Shown here one piece after another: positions 1 through 10,970 of a stretch of 64,000 bases of DNA. Source of the stretch: Astrocystis sublimbata (taxonomy: Eukaryota; Ascomycota; Sordariomycetes; Xylariales; Xylariaceae); assembly GCA_022453515.1 (NCBI GenBank), contig JAJNNY010000005.1:682001-746000 (forward strand), in the 5' to 3' direction. Both the position numbers and the translations under genes were made by a program. The notes below the pieces were generated by a model. That model did no database searches and was not told the DNA's origin. It worked only from the letters and a program-made list of their open reading frames with translations. Every line of letters begins with the position of its first letter. Position 1 is the first letter of the stretch.

Positions 1-689
1 TTTATGCGCACAGCCTGTCGGATTCCGACGAAGGCCCTCGCGAAGGACGGTGTCAGCCACAAGCTCAAGGCTATGCGCGGGACCAGCAGCATCTTTGTGA
101 TACCGTAGGCAGCCGCTACCTGGATGGGTATATTGTAGATGTTCTCAGCGACCTCTCCCTTCAGTCCCTGAACCTCATCGTTCTCATTACTCGTGTCGTT
201 GTCCCCTCGCTCACCCTCGGGCTCGAGCCCAAACCAGCGCTTCTTCCGGAAATAGCTGGTCCACTTCTTCAGCCCTTCCTCGGACACCAGCCAGCGCGCA
301 GGCATGTAGTCGAGAGTGTAGAAGGCGTAGGCGATGCCCACGACGGGCACGATAGCCGTTATCTCGTGGAGGGCGAGGAACGCGACGATATGTGACACGG
401 GCGCGGATCGTAGGTCTTGGAGGGCGGTGTTCAGACGCTGCGGCAGGTAGCGCGAGGCGCGGGCGAGGATCTGAGAGACGCGGCTCGAGGGCGGGGTCTT
501 AATAGTAGAAGAAGATGGGTTGGTGGGGTTGAGGTTCGGCGGTTTGGTCGATTGGTATCGTCGGTTACGTATACGCGGCCGTAACGAGAGGCGGGAGAGT
601 GAAGGTGAAGGTGAAGGCGAGGCTCGTGGCATGCATGCAGATGCGCATTCGGCTGTCTTTCGCCGCCAGAGGGCGCCGAGGAGTCGCAT
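1..689 (-). CDS. MRX11-like mitochondrial membrane protein (3' end outside window)
   Basis: The frame is open from an ATG at 689 down to the window edge, giving about 229 residues with no stop, so the C-terminus is missing. The N-terminus is rich in Arg and Ser with almost no acidic residues, as expected of a mitochondrial presequence. At about residues 95-125 comes a conserved block with the signature HIVAFLALHEITAIVPVVG followed by AYAFY. I recognise this as the fungal family of yeast YPL041C (Mrx11), reported to associate with mitochondrial ribosomes. A second hydrophobic segment follows near residues 200-220 (ITKMLLVPRIALSLWL). The family assignment rests on the LHE-TA-VP signature only and the molecular role is unknown. 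A second in-frame ATG at 632 is possible but would shorten the presequence. Confidence 0.62.
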   Translation of the reverse strand, partial: MRLLGALWRRKTAECASACMPRASPSPSPSLSRLSLRPRIRNRRYQSTKPPNLNPTNPSSSTIKTPPSSRVSQILARASRYLPQRLNTALQDLRSAPVSHIVAFLALHEITAIVPVVGIAYAFYTLDYMPARWLVSEEGLKKWTSYFRKKRWFGLEPEGERGDNDTSNENDEVQGLKGEVAENIYNIPIQVAAAYGITKMLLVPRIALSLWLTPSFARAFVGIRQAVRI

Positions 690-1292
690 TGCGCGTCTGT
701 GGGTTTGCGCTTCGCTTCTCCGCAGGGAGGTCGCTCTTCGGTTGAAATTCGTCTACCGAGTCTAAGGGCCTGGAAGTTGGAGGGGAGTGTTTGGTAGAGG
801 TACCAGGAGGTGTGATGATATGCTACGTGCAGTCTACAATTACATCAGGGCCAAGAGAAAACCAGGGGTGCTTAGGTGCTAGGGTAGTGTTACCTACCTA
901 GTAGACATCTACCTACCTTAGGTAAGTACCTAGGTAGGTAGAGTCTAGCGGGAGGAGGTCCCAGTAGACTTGCCCACGCACAGAGGTCGCAGAGATGCCT
1001 TTTTCTCGTGACAGTGTTACTCACGCCTCATCGTCACAGCTCAACAAAGGAGGTTAATTCTCACAACGAAGTTGAATCCAATAGTTGAACACACTGTATT
1101 TTACACTTTCTTAATATCCCTCTATGGGCCGAATTGCAAAACTAGACACCTATATACCCGAGCCGACTTCCTTTGATAGAGAGCCAATCTACCAAACAAA
1201 CGCCAATCATTTATTTTAAGCTCTTTTTTTCCCCACTTACTTTAATATCCTAACAGCCACCGTTGCTATGTTGAACATCTGTATCATGTCGG
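690..1292. other. Intergenic, 603 bp; upstream of the MRX11-like gene, 3' flank of the PBP-like gene
   Basis: No coding potential is seen on either strand. It carries a dense cluster of the TACCTAGGTA-type element (891-940) and a CCAAT on the plus strand near 1077. Confidence 0.7.
891..940. repeat. TACCTAGGTA-type element cluster 1
   Basis: Fifty bases made almost wholly of TACCTA, ACCTACCTTAGGTAAG and TACCTAGGTAGGTA units. The core TACCTAGGTA is a perfect palindrome. Similar clusters recur through the window (see findings). Confidence 0.8.
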
Positions 1293-2337
1293 TTAAGGAG
1301 CCTGTGCCGCCAGCCCCGTGACCAGCATACCCTCTGTCTTAAGGCCAACGCCCTCCTTCAACACGCCCGCCTTCTCCAGGATGTTGATGCACTTCGTGAT
1401 GACCTTGGTGTCGACGCCCTCCGTCTTGGACGAGAACCGCACCGTCTTGAGCCACTCGCGCGCGTCCTCGGCCGAGTAATCAAGGTGTGTGCTGATGTAC
1501 TCGACCGCCTCGTCCTGGTGGTCCTCGAAGTGCTTGATGCCCTGGTCCAGCTTCGTGAACAGGTCAGCCACTTTCGCCTTGCCCCCGCCGCCGCCGTTGA
1601 GCAGGGCCGTCGACGCCACGATCTTCCAGCTGCTCCACGGCGTGTAGATCTCGCCCACGCGCCGGATCTCGCCGTTGTCGTAGTACCGCTTCGACGTGAA
1701 GTGCTCCCACATGAAGAAGTCGGCCGACCCGTCGTTGACCGCGTTGCGCAGGTTCGCAAAATTCTGCAGCACCACAAAGTCGGAATAAGGCGCGGCGCCG
1801 GGCGAGAGCCACCCTTGCTGGTCCGCCAGTACGTAGCCCATCACCTGGCTGCCGGACCCGAGCCGCGAGATGCCGATCTTGCTCCCCTTGAGCGAGTCTA
1901 TCGACTTGATCTCCGGCCGCTCTTTGCCCGTCGATATGGCCCAGCCTGTGACGGTTTATATCCATATCAGCCTCTTTATGCTTTGATAGTATGTGTTCTT
2001 GTAACGATAACCCGTCGAGTAATGTCACGACCAGTGCACCCATATGTCACGGAACAAGGAAAGCAGACGTACATAATGGGGTCTCGACGTAGGTGCCGAC
2101 GAGGCGGTACCCGCCGTCGCCAGGGGTGTCTTCCTTGCCAAGTCCCGCAACCCACCCATCCGTAAGACCGATGCCGATGTCGATTTCTCCGTCTCGGAGC
2201 GCCGTGATCATGTGGCCAGTCCCTGACGGGAACGGGATGAGCTTGGCCTCGAGGCCGAAGTACTTCTGCGCGAAATGGAGGGGTGTGGAGAAGTGCTCCG
2301 GCACGAAGCCGATGCGGAGTTGTTGCGCGTCACTCAT
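1293..2337 (-). CDS. Ca3427-like periplasmic-binding-protein-fold protein
   Basis: Two exons: 2337-2073 and 1945-1293, with intron 1946-2072 (donor GTACGT, acceptor CACAG). The join restores frame through a Cys codon and gives 305 aa. The protein opens with LRIGFVPEHFSTPLHFAQKY and has the two-lobed PBP type II pattern: a GTGHMITALRDGEIDIGIGLTDG block near residues 40-62, then WAISTG, a GSKIGISRLGSGSQVMGYVLADQQ block, and a helical C-lobe. This matches the eukaryotic Ca3427 subgroup, whose fold resembles bacterial sulfonate/taurine and thiamine-precursor binding proteins. There is no signal peptide or membrane segment, so it is probably cytosolic and not part of a transporter. The ligand is unknown; a pyrimidine-like compound is sometimes suggested for relatives by analogy with NMT1/THI5. 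The first ATG in frame is used. Confidence 0.82.
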
Positions 2338-3603
2338 GGCGAACCGGTTTTGCCTTGGTCGTTCTTTGCGGGCAGGAGTGAAGGGGGAGGTAATTGATCT
2401 CGTGTTCCGCCGTAAGTTGGAGAAGTAAAGAAAGAACGAACAAGTTGAGGTTATATTTATTGTTCTGTAACGATAGGACCAAGTTCACTCGAGGGACGAG
2501 CGATTTGAGATCAAAATTGCGTTTGCTGTTACATGGCGCCGCCGATGCTCCGATGAGCTATCGAGGCGGGTAAAGCGGGTAGCTACATTGTCTACGACAA
2601 GCGCCGGGTAGATGCGGACGGCGCGAACCTGCGGGGTTGCCCCAAGGTAGGTGGCTAGGTACCTAACCCTGAAGTGACTTATCCCACCTTAGTATCACTA
2701 ATAGTCTTATATTCCGCCCGAGATAGGCTGTCTCGGGCGTCGATCATTAAGCCATCGTAAATGTAGGAAGGGATGGGCAGATATATATACATAGTATACT
2801 CGTTGTGAATAGGGGCTCGAGGGGCCTTTGTGTGGGTATGCGGATGCATGCAATGAGTTTCCTAGACCATGCCGATAGGAGGGGTTAACACAGTCGGTCA
2901 AATGACCGGCCGGTAGAGCTCCAAGTCGTTGTGTGATGTTCCCTCATATCGAAACCTAGCTCTGATGTCGATGCGATATTCAGGTCAGTGGGACGCTATT
3001 CGCAATTGTATATACAAGATAGGGTCCTTGCTGTCCACATCCATAAGGTATATATGAAAGCACATCAATTGCCAACTGCTCATCTCAGTTCGAGTTATGC
3101 TTAACCCTTGGGAAACACAGGTCATAATCATTGGTGGAATTTGTACCTACATTTCCACGGTGGGCCAACGGCTCTGTTTACTGGCAAGAGAGCTTTCTGC
3201 AATACCACGCGAAGATATTACATGGATATCTCCCTATGGATGGGACTTTAAGTTGTACATCTCTGAAAAGAGATCGGGGAACTAGGTGGGGTTTCCGCAA
3301 AGGGGCATGCTGCAACATTGTCGATTGGTCCGCATACCACCAGCTTCACTGATAAATAGGCAATACGAGACTCATCTGGGCACCGTCGGAGCAAGAACAG
3401 GCGAGCAACGTGGGCTTACGCGGGGAAGCCATGACTTCATTGATTGAAGTTGACATTATATGTAGATGTCAAATTGCAACAAGAACTATTAAAATACCGT
3501 TGCGCTCCCCAGATTGATGTGTGATGAGATGCGTCGTGCTTGGCAAGGATCGCTGAACATAATAATCTGATTCTGCATTAGTTATAGCATAGCTGCAATT
3601 ATT
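2338..3603. other. Divergent promoter region, 1266 bp
   Basis: Lies between the divergent PBP-like gene and the alpha-galactosidase gene. It holds a repeat cluster at 2646-2665 (GGTAGG...CTAGGTACCTA), AT-rich TATA-like runs near 2780 and 3050, and only short open frames without family features. No gene is supported. Confidence 0.65.
2646..2665. repeat. TACCTAGGTA-type element cluster 2
   Basis: Contains GGTAGGTGG then CTAGGTACCTA, the same unit as the other clusters, about 310 bp upstream of the PBP-like gene's start. Confidence 0.65.
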
Positions 3604-5063
3604 ATGTCGTCTTTCAAAAAAGCAATCCTCTTGGCCGCATCAGCCGTGTCGGCCCTCGAATGGGATGACGGCACAGGCAAGCTGCCAGCACTGGGCTGGA
3701 ACTCCTGGAATGCCTACCATTGTGATATCGATGAGTCCAAGATCCTAGATGCCGCCAAGGCCATGGTCAAATACGGCTTCAAGGTACTCACTCTCTATCT
3801 CTCTTCATGCAGAACTGTTGCTCATTCCATTTTCAGGATGCTGGTTACGAATATGTCAATATCGACGACTGCTGGTCGGTGAAGAGTGGCCGTGACAGGA
3901 ACCAGCGACTGGTCCCTGACCCCAAAAGGTTTCCTCGTGGTATATCAGGTCTTGCCGATGAAATCCACGAAATGGGCCTCAAGATAGGCATCTATAGCAG
4001 CGCAGGAACGCTTACGTGCGCCCTATATCCAGCAAGTCTCGGCTACGAGAAGATTGATGCTGAGACGTGGGCGGCCTGGGGCATCGATTGTTTGTGTTGC
4101 ATCACCTGTGGTTGACAAGCTCATGACGCTCTAACAATCGCTAGATCTCAAGTACGATAACTGCCAGTACCCGTCTAACTGGAACGACGAATGCGAAGCC
4201 TGTGTCTACAAGCGCGATAGGCCCCAAAACTATGTCAACGGGACATGTGTAGATAGGGGGAACTACTGCCCCGAGGGATATGACTACAGCAAGTCGAAGT
4301 CGGCCCAGCGCTACGGAGCCATGAGAGATGCCCTGAAGGCGCAGAACCGAACTATCCTCTACAGTATCTGCTCGTGGGGTACCGCGGGTATCGAGCAGTG
4401 GGGAAACGCGACAGGAAACTCATGGCGCATGAGCGATGATATCACAGGTAAGCGGAACTCCAATCCTATTCTCAAAAGAGGGTAATCTAACAGTACAACT
4501 TAGATGAGTGGGCATCCGTCACCACCATCATGAATATGAACTCGTTCATCGTGAGCGACGCGGATTACTGGGGTCATCCCGACGCCGACATGCTCGAGAT
4601 CGGCAACGGCGGGCTCACGCCGGCTGAGGGGCGCACACACTTCGCTTTCTGGGCCGCTATGAAGACTCCTTTGCTCATCGGCACTAACCTGAACTCTGCC
4701 TCCGAAGCAGAGAGGTCTATCATGCTGAACAAGTACCTGCTCGCCTTCAACCAAGACGATGTATACGGCGCCGCTGCGAAGCCGTACAAGTGGGGAACGA
4801 ACCCCGACCACACTTTCAACGCCACTCATCCCGCTGAGTTCTGGGCCGGCGAGAGTCAGCAGGGAACGCTCGTGCTCATGATGAATACGTTGGGTAGCAC
4901 GCGGAAGATGACGGCAGAGCTAGATGAGATCCCAGGCCTGGACGCGGGCGCGACGTACAAGGTCATCGATGTGTGGACTGGGAAAGAATTGAGTTTGTCT
5001 GGCGAGGATGTCACGGTCGATGTAGCGTCACATGATACTGCGGTTCTGCTGTTCACTTCTTAG
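3604..5063 (+). CDS. Secreted alpha-galactosidase, GH27
   Basis: Four exons: 3604-3783, 3837-4089, 4145-4447 and 4504-5063. Introns of 53, 55 and 56 nt have GT...AG ends. The product is 431 aa. A short signal peptide (hydrophobic [11 protein letters not shown], cleavage near residue 17) suggests secretion. The GH27 landmarks are in order: [14 protein letters not shown] near residue 30, YVNIDDCW near 65, and DYLKYDNC with the nucleophile Asp at about 149. The acid/base Asp should lie in the [14 protein letters not shown] block at about 203-216. That block differs from the common WNDPDML form, so I do not fix the residue. A C-terminal beta-sandwich follows and ends in DTAVLLFTS. Family members release terminal alpha-1,6-galactose from melibiose, raffinose and galactomannan. 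The gene is convergent with the MFS transporter gene (332 bp apart). Confidence 0.93.
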
Positions 5064-5395
5064 CGAGTGCTGTCGACTAGGTCAGTTGTTACTACGTGTT
5101 GTGGGTAATTTTCAAGCAGATGAATTACTCTCGAAAATGATTACCAAAACAGATTTACACATTGTTATCAGAAAGGAGTCTCCCGTCCCCAGTGCCGCGA
5201 TATCCAACAAGTTGACAATATAAGTGACTGCAGATGGTCAAGAATTTGGCTTGGTAATGTTCTGTCTTTGAACTGTGCCGTGGTATACTGCTGCAGTCCT
5301 ATCCCGTGATATTAAAAGGTCCACCGCCTTTAAACCATCTTCGATACCGCAATACAAAAAGAGCGACCTTCAAGCTGTATTGATCATACATTGAT
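5064..5395. other. Convergent 3' flank, 332 bp
   Basis: Shared 3' flank of the alpha-galactosidase gene (+) and the MFS gene (-). No open frame of note or repeat was seen. Confidence 0.7.
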
Positions 5396-7155
5396 TCATC
5401 GTTCATTTTGTTGTAGCTCAAGCTTTTCCCACTTCATTAAGACTGCTGTAACAAAACCAAGAGCCGCACCTGCGAGATTGAGATAAAAGACCCTGCCAAG
5501 ACTGCGGGCTACAATAGCTGTAATTTGGCCGCGAGTATCAGAGTTTAGATTATCAAACGCCGACGAGCCAATTCCGCTAATAGCTGCCTGGATAATGGAT
5601 CGCGGATAGTCCGTCAGAATAGCTCCGATCTCATCAGTTGCGCGGTTGAGGAACACCGCAGTTGCGATTCCGAGAGACAACACCAGGCCAACCATTTGAG
5701 CACAAGTGAAGAAGGCTGTCACCGAACCCGCTTTGGACGGATGCACTTTGGCTTGACCAACTGTGAATGGCAATTGGATGATAGGCCCGCATCCCGCTCC
5801 TTGGATGACTGTGTACCCGGTTATGGCGGCTCGAGAGGTGTTGAAATCAATTGTCGACATCAATCCAGCGCCGACTATCATCAGAACGCTGGCCGCGAGG
5901 AACCAAACCTTGTATATCGAATATTTCGGAAACAGAGGGCCTAATGGTCCTCCAATGACGATAAGGGCCGCGATGAACGGCAGTGTCCAAAGGGCAGCTT
6001 GCAGAGGAGAATCGTTAAAGGAGAATTGATAAAGAAGAGGTAGCGAGTAAATAGTGACTGTATTGTTAGCGATGGCTATTGACGACCAGCAAAACAGCAG
6101 TGCCATGTGCCACGTGCCTGCGAGATCAAGTGGGAAAATTCGATCAGTCGTAAAGAGACGGAAGCGTTGCTGTACCAAAAACAAAATCCAAGCCACACCC
6201 GCAGCGACATATAAGCCGATGAGCTGAGGGCTGTCCCAGGCGTATAAGGCGCCCCCAGAGGCAAGGATAGTGACAACAGTGACGATCCCTCCGAGCCAAA
6301 GAACCTCGCCCACGTAGTCTATACGCTTGAGCCTCTGCCACCAGGTAGAAGACTTTGCTATTGAGGGCACCAAGGGTGGAATCAGAAAGACACAAGCCGG
6401 GGTAGTGACAGCGGCGATGACAATGTTGATGTAAAACGCCCACCTCCACGTCGCCTCAGAGTCAGCAAAGGCGCCACCGATGATTGGGCCAAGGACTGTT
6501 CCGAGGGCCCAAGCAATTCCCACATAGTTGAGATATTGGTTTCGTTCTGCTGGAGTTGTCAAGCTCGAGACGATATTTATGGTACAAACATAGATACCAG
6601 AACCACCAAAGCCAGCTATCGCACGGCCTACAATGACTCCTATTATGGATTGTGCCGAACCGATGACAGCTGAACCAACTTCAAAGATGAAAAGGGTTAC
6701 AAGGTAGAGAACTTTGGTGTTGAAGTACGAATTGAGTTTTCCCCTGTTGCTGGTATTAGCATCGTATCAGGAAGGGATGACAAGAATGACACTGACCACA
6801 GTGGATTCGATCCTACCTCCCCTAAGGGGTATGCAACTGAGACCCATGTAAGAAGGTCTATGTGGCCGAATGTTTCAATGATACTTGGTCTAACATTGGC
6901 CAAGACTGTGTTGTCAAGAGCATAGAGGAAGGTGGATGAGATGATTGCAAACATGGCGATGAACCAAGAGATACCAGTGAGTTTCCTACTTTTATTAGGA
7001 GTATCGTTGATATCGGGTTGCCCCCGAGCTTGGTGATGCTCATCTGAGGCTAAGCGTGAGTCAACTGTTTGTGCTGGCATCATCTCTATGCTGGCTGAGC
7101 CCGAAGGTCCCATCGTGGACGGCATGAGGCCAGTGGAAACGACGCTGGAACTCAT
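5396..7155 (-). CDS. MFS multidrug/toxin exporter, DHA2 (14-TM) type
   Basis: Two exons, 7155-6797 and 6743-5396. The 53-nt intron (6744-6796, donor GTCAGT, acceptor CAACAG) splits a Trp codon and restores NPLWGKLNSYFNTK. The start is the ATG at 7155; the frame is open further upstream but without another ATG. The product is 568 aa. An acidic/polar leader of about 60 residues precedes TM1 (WFIAMFAIISSTFLYALDNTV). Diagnostic motifs are LDNTVLANVRPSI (family D1-like), GRAIAGFGGSGIY after TM4, and the antiporter motif C, GIAWALGTVLGPIIGGAFAD, in TM5. Proteins of this type export toxic compounds or secondary metabolites through the plasma membrane using proton antiport. No biosynthetic genes flank it, so the substrate cannot be inferred. 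Confidence 0.88.
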
Positions 7156-8283
7156 CTGGGAAAGTTGTATCAAAAAGGGCAAAGATGGTTGAATGGCCGT
7201 GTTGAATGCCCTCTATGCCGTGGGTCGAAAACCACACTGCGCGCAGTTATAGTCAACAAATATGTCGATAGCCCATGCAGGCATTGACCATGGGAACGCA
7301 GTCGTGTTTGCCTGCTAAGCAAGATTGACATCCAACCGAGTGGGTGAAAACCATGGACCAAATCAGAAATGACTGACTTTGCTATGATGCGTAACTACTA
7401 ACAGGCCATCATCGGCAGACACGGTTTATGAAGAGATGAATGCTGCATAACACAAAGAAATCGAAAATCGAAGTACCCTGTAGACTTAACAATGCGCAAT
7501 AATCTACACAGTATAGAAACAGCATCGTTTCTTTGTCGTTCTCTGTTGGTTAGTCTGTTGGTCATACTTGCAAGTGCCTCGATAATCATAACGATCCAAC
7601 TGTCGCTGTCCCAGCAATGTATATTGCTCGTATGTCTCCTACTAGGGTCCGAATCCAGCTTGTGAAGTGGAATAAGCCCAGTGCGCTTGCTGATCGAGAA
7701 CCGATTGATCCTGTTGCAAAAAGTCTTGGTATGGTTCGTGGATCTTGATCCCGCAATCGTTGCGGAAAAGGCTGGTGTAGATATCTGGGCGTACAAAGCG
7801 CAATGCGAGATCGCCCGCCGCACCAGTATCTATTGAGGCAAGCTTGCCAAGTTCCACTCAGCATTTGCGACAGATTCAAAGGCTCCCAGTGTCGAATTTC
7901 AAAAACCACCGGCATTTAATATTGAGAAGATTGAGTATAATGTTGAAAATGACGCTGCTAATCAGTATTCACAATGTCACCGGCTGGAGAACAAACTTCG
8001 TTGAAAGTCGCGGCCAGTCAACTCGCGATTTGCCTCAAAGCTAGTTGCGCAGATCAGCAACAGTACGTTGCAAAAGGATTCTCGTGATGTTTTGTGAGCT
8101 CTGATAAACTTGAATTGGCGCTTGATATTCGTAATGCTGTGCTAAACTACCAATGCTGATGAGTAATTGGGATCGCTGGTAATGGTTACAAGCCAAGCTC
8201 TAGAACCACTCTAAAGTGGTCGTGTCATGGCTAGGCAAATGTGACGAAATCGAGTTGAAGCTTCTCAAGTTTCAGGCTCGATG
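7156..8283. other. Region upstream of the MFS gene, 1.1 kb
   Basis: Apart from the doubtful fragment at 7642-7857, only overlapping short frames without ATG starts or conserved features are seen. It probably holds the MFS promoter (proximal side) and the 3' flank of the small membrane-protein gene. Confidence 0.55.
7642..7857 (-). pseudogene. Short coding-like fragment of unknown family
   Basis: A 71-codon open stretch without an ATG (it begins at GTG, directly after an in-frame TGA) reads as a plausible protein: LALRFVRPDIYTSLF, RNDCGIKIHEPYQDF, then a stop after SQAGFGP. Composition and absence of low complexity look protein-like. However, no exon upstream could be joined with confidence, although an AG at 7858-7859 could serve as an acceptor. 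It may be the last exon of a decayed gene, or chance. I do not recognise the family. Confidence 0.25.
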
Positions 8284-8820
8284 TTAAACAAATGGGCTTT
8301 CCGGCATCTCCTCAATTGCATCGAGGCCTTCGTTGTAGCGGAAGTCGGGGACGTCCCTAAAGGAGGAGGCAAAACTGGGAGGGGGGCTACGGCGGTTGGG
8401 TGAGCGGCGCGTGGCACCGCGAGAAGGACTGGAGCGCGCCGCCAGCAAGCGAGCAATCTTGTCGCTCTCGTCTTCGTCGTCTCCGGACCGGCCGTCGTCA
8501 TTACTGTCGAGAGGAGGATTCAAGTCGTTGAAGAACGCGTCAATTGCCTTTGACATGCCGTGTAAAAACTCCCAAAACACGTTCGACTCCTTGATGAACG
8601 CGTCTGCTGCGATGGATATCCGGCTCCAAAGTTCCCTCCAGTACAACCTCATAAACTCAAAGCCCCACCACTGAAACAGGATGTGAGGCCGCAGGCATCG
8701 TCTGATGGCGTGTATGTTGAGGTCCGGATGGTGTCCGAGAACGGAAACCGCGATGTAAATTGCGGTGGAAATGAAAAGATAGACCAGGATTACAAGACAG
8801 GCAGCGGCAAAAAAAGCCAT
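8284..8820 (-). CDS. Hypothetical small membrane protein with disordered tail
   Basis: Single exon from the ATG at 8820, 178 aa. The frame stays open upstream to 8874 but only with a TTG start. The N-terminus is a long hydrophobic segment (FFAAACLVILVYLFISTAIYIAV, about residues 3-28), probably a signal anchor. A region rich in Trp and aromatic residues follows (LFQWWGFEFMRLYWRELW). The C-terminal 75 residues are polar and look disordered: an acidic SNDDGRSGDDEDES stretch followed by Arg/Ser/Pro repeats (RRSPNRRSPPPS). I do not recognise a family. Open length, a clean ATG and a sensible domain pattern support a gene, but without homology evidence the call is moderate. Confidence 0.5.
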   Translation of the reverse strand: MAFFAAACLVILVYLFISTAIYIAVSVLGHHPDLNIHAIRRCLRPHILFQWWGFEFMRLYWRELWSRISIAADAFIKESNVFWEFLHGMSKAIDAFFNDLNPPLDSNDDGRSGDDEDESDKIARLLAARSSPSRGATRRSPNRRSPPPSFASSFRDVPDFRYNEGLDAIEEMPESPFV

Positions 8821-10053
8821 GGAGGAGGCGGTATGCAGAAACTGCAGGATCACCGTATTCACGGCGACAAGCAACTCTTTGGAGGAATTTGTTCTAGTCT
8901 TCCCTCGTGGCTGCGACTAGCCTTTCCATGGCCTCAAGACCTTCCAGCGGCTATGGGCGAATGTGACTATCGAAGGGTGTGAGTGAGACTCGCGGTAAGT
9001 TGAAATGCTCGCATCTTATGCAGATTGCCTTACGGATCCAGGCCTTGTTCCAGGCGAGCTCGATGAGCCAGGCCCTGTCTATTATTATGATCCATGTTGA
9101 TAAGTAGAGTGGATCTTGGGAATACTGGTACTGGTTAGGTAACGGGACATGCTAGGTAACTGTGAGGGCCCTGGCCGGGTCACTTTCAACACAGTTTTCC
9201 TTGGATGTTTTCTGTTCAATCGGCGGCTATATTATGCAGCACTTCGAGTCGACTAAGAGCGGATAGTTGGAGTAAAGCCTACGTCTATTGCGCATTCATA
9301 TAAATGGTGTTAATTTGGAGGTGTTAAGGCGGGCCGCACTAGCGGGTCAGAAGCTGGCGTTTTTAGTCAGGCACGGGCCGTAATAACCTTAATTGTTTAG
9401 TGCCTAGCTCGCCTAGGTAACATGCAAGACAGCCCTGAGGTACCCCTAGAATACTGCTGAAGTAAGAGAAAGAGAACTTCTTAAAACTGCCAAGTGTAAA
9501 CCAAACTGGAATGACTTAAGTTGTCAGGTAACCTGTTTTGGCAGTACCGCTTGTTTCGCCATGATGAAGCCATCTCAAGACAGCCTAAAGTGTCTGGGGC
9601 TGAGATACCGATCCCACAAGCACCAGCAGTGAGGCTTGTATTTGAATCAATGAATGATCCAGCATCTATACACAGCATTCCGGATACGACAGGAACGTTA
9701 ACAAGAGCAGTGAGGCACTTGTCATCTGTCGCGCTGGTATGTGCGTCTTCTGACATCATCCCATTCTTACTACCCAGTGCTTACAAGGCGAATTGATGCG
9801 ATTATCCAGCCTGAATGTCAAGTACTGGGAAACACATGAGTAGAAAAGGCCGGCGTTGGTGATCATTCTCCCGGTTGTATGAGATATCTTTTGATTGTGT
9901 CGGCATGAACCGTATGCTTGGCCGTAGGGCTCGCTTTCTTCAAAGACACGTTCACAATAGGCTTGCGATCTGTAGAGAGGATCGCAGGGTAGCTGGTCAA
10001 ATACCACATTGAGAAGAGCAGGAGGCAATGTTAGCAGGGCACGCCCGCCGTGA
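8821..10053. other. Intergenic, 1.2 kb
   Basis: Short open frames on both strands (for example minus 9481-9759 and 9756-10028) lack ATG starts or conserved features. CTAGGTAAC units occur near 9134, 9151 and 9413. No gene is supported. Confidence 0.6.
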
Positions 10054-10567
10054 TCAATTATCTCCCTTGACGCCGTTCAATTGGGTTGGCTGTGAAGCTT
10101 GGATGACTGGCCGAAGCTTGTCAAGCGCAACAGCAACGACTTGCTTAAAAGCTTCCATCTCTTCTTCGACAGTCCCACCCAGCCCTGTGCTAGCAAGACT
10201 AATCGAGTTACCCACGTATACTGGCCGGTTTGTCTTCTTTGCTAAGATCTTGGCGAGACGTGTTGTGAATTCCAAGGTTGCTTCCGACGAGTAAAGCGTT
10301 GTCGATAGAGGCTGGGTTGGATTGTATCTCTATGGTTTCAGTGTAAGCGCCCTTCAAGATAGCTTCGAGTGGAGGCAAACACACATCAGGCAGAGCGTAG
10401 ACGAACGAGCCCATAGGAGCTGGTTTGTCGGAATCTTCAGCAGCCACCGTGGTGACAAACATCAGAATCGCTTTCGACTGCACAGTCACGCGCATATGTA
10501 TTTTGGTGTCCATTCCCCTGGGTAAGGGAAATGAGACCTGGATCGGGTCAGATGCGGAAGGTTCCAT
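10054..10567 (-). CDS. Proteasome assembly chaperone 4 (PAC4/Poc4)-like
   Basis: Two exons, 10567-10385 and 10311-10054, with a 72-nt intron (10313-10384 region; donor GTGTGT, acceptor ACCCAG) in phase 0. The product is 146 aa, the normal size for PAC4/PSMG4. Family features are the N-terminal strand SFPLPRGMDTKIHMRVTVQ, the GSFVYALPD turn before the splice site, LEFTTRLAKILAKKT, and the strongly conserved PVYVGNSISLASTGLGGTVEEEMEAF near residues 100-125. PAC4 dimerises with PAC3 and guides assembly of the 20S proteasome alpha ring in the cytosol. Reading through the intron instead would shift the frame and give an unrelated tail, which supports the splice. The gene is divergent from the methyltransferase gene (839 bp between starts). 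Confidence 0.85.
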
Positions 10568-10770
10568 CTTGCCCTATTCTGGTCACGGACTGATCTGCTG
10601 TGTGTGGCCTGGGGCACTATCGTCTGAGGCGGGGCTGTAGCTGATGTCCAAATCGTCTTAACCTCTTGTTATGTGCTATGACACATCGACCGGTCTGTTT
10701 TGCAATTCAGTAAGTAGATACCAGGCTAGATAGATGTTGCGATAGCAAGGGGGAGTCGTGACCATAGATT

Positions 10771-10790
10771 ACCTACCTACCAGTAGGTAG
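10771..10790. repeat. TACCTA/TAGGTA inverted element
   Basis: ACCTACCTAC, then CAGTAGGTAG: two ACCTAC-type arms facing each other as an inverted repeat. Confidence 0.7.
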
Positions 10791-10947
10791 CACTGGCCAG
10801 CATGCAGGTGCTAGCGGGCGACGTGACGTTGCGAAGCACAAATGCTGGGGGCTTTGCGTAGCCTGAGCTTCTTTCCCAAACAGGTCAAGCAGGGAACTTG
10901 TCCTTCCCACCAACTGCCAATTGCCCTACCCTAGCCCGCCTCGCCCG

Positions 10948-10970
10948 CCTAGGTCGGTACCTAGGTACGT
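10948..10970. repeat. TACCTAGGTA-type element
   Basis: CCTAGGTCGG followed by TACCTAGGTACG, including the perfect palindrome TACCTAGGTA. Confidence 0.75.

Noticed and set aside
9756..10028. 90-codon minus-strand frame downstream of the PAC4-like gene
   Set aside because: Begins only with TTG, no conserved residues, not joinable to the PAC4-like gene.
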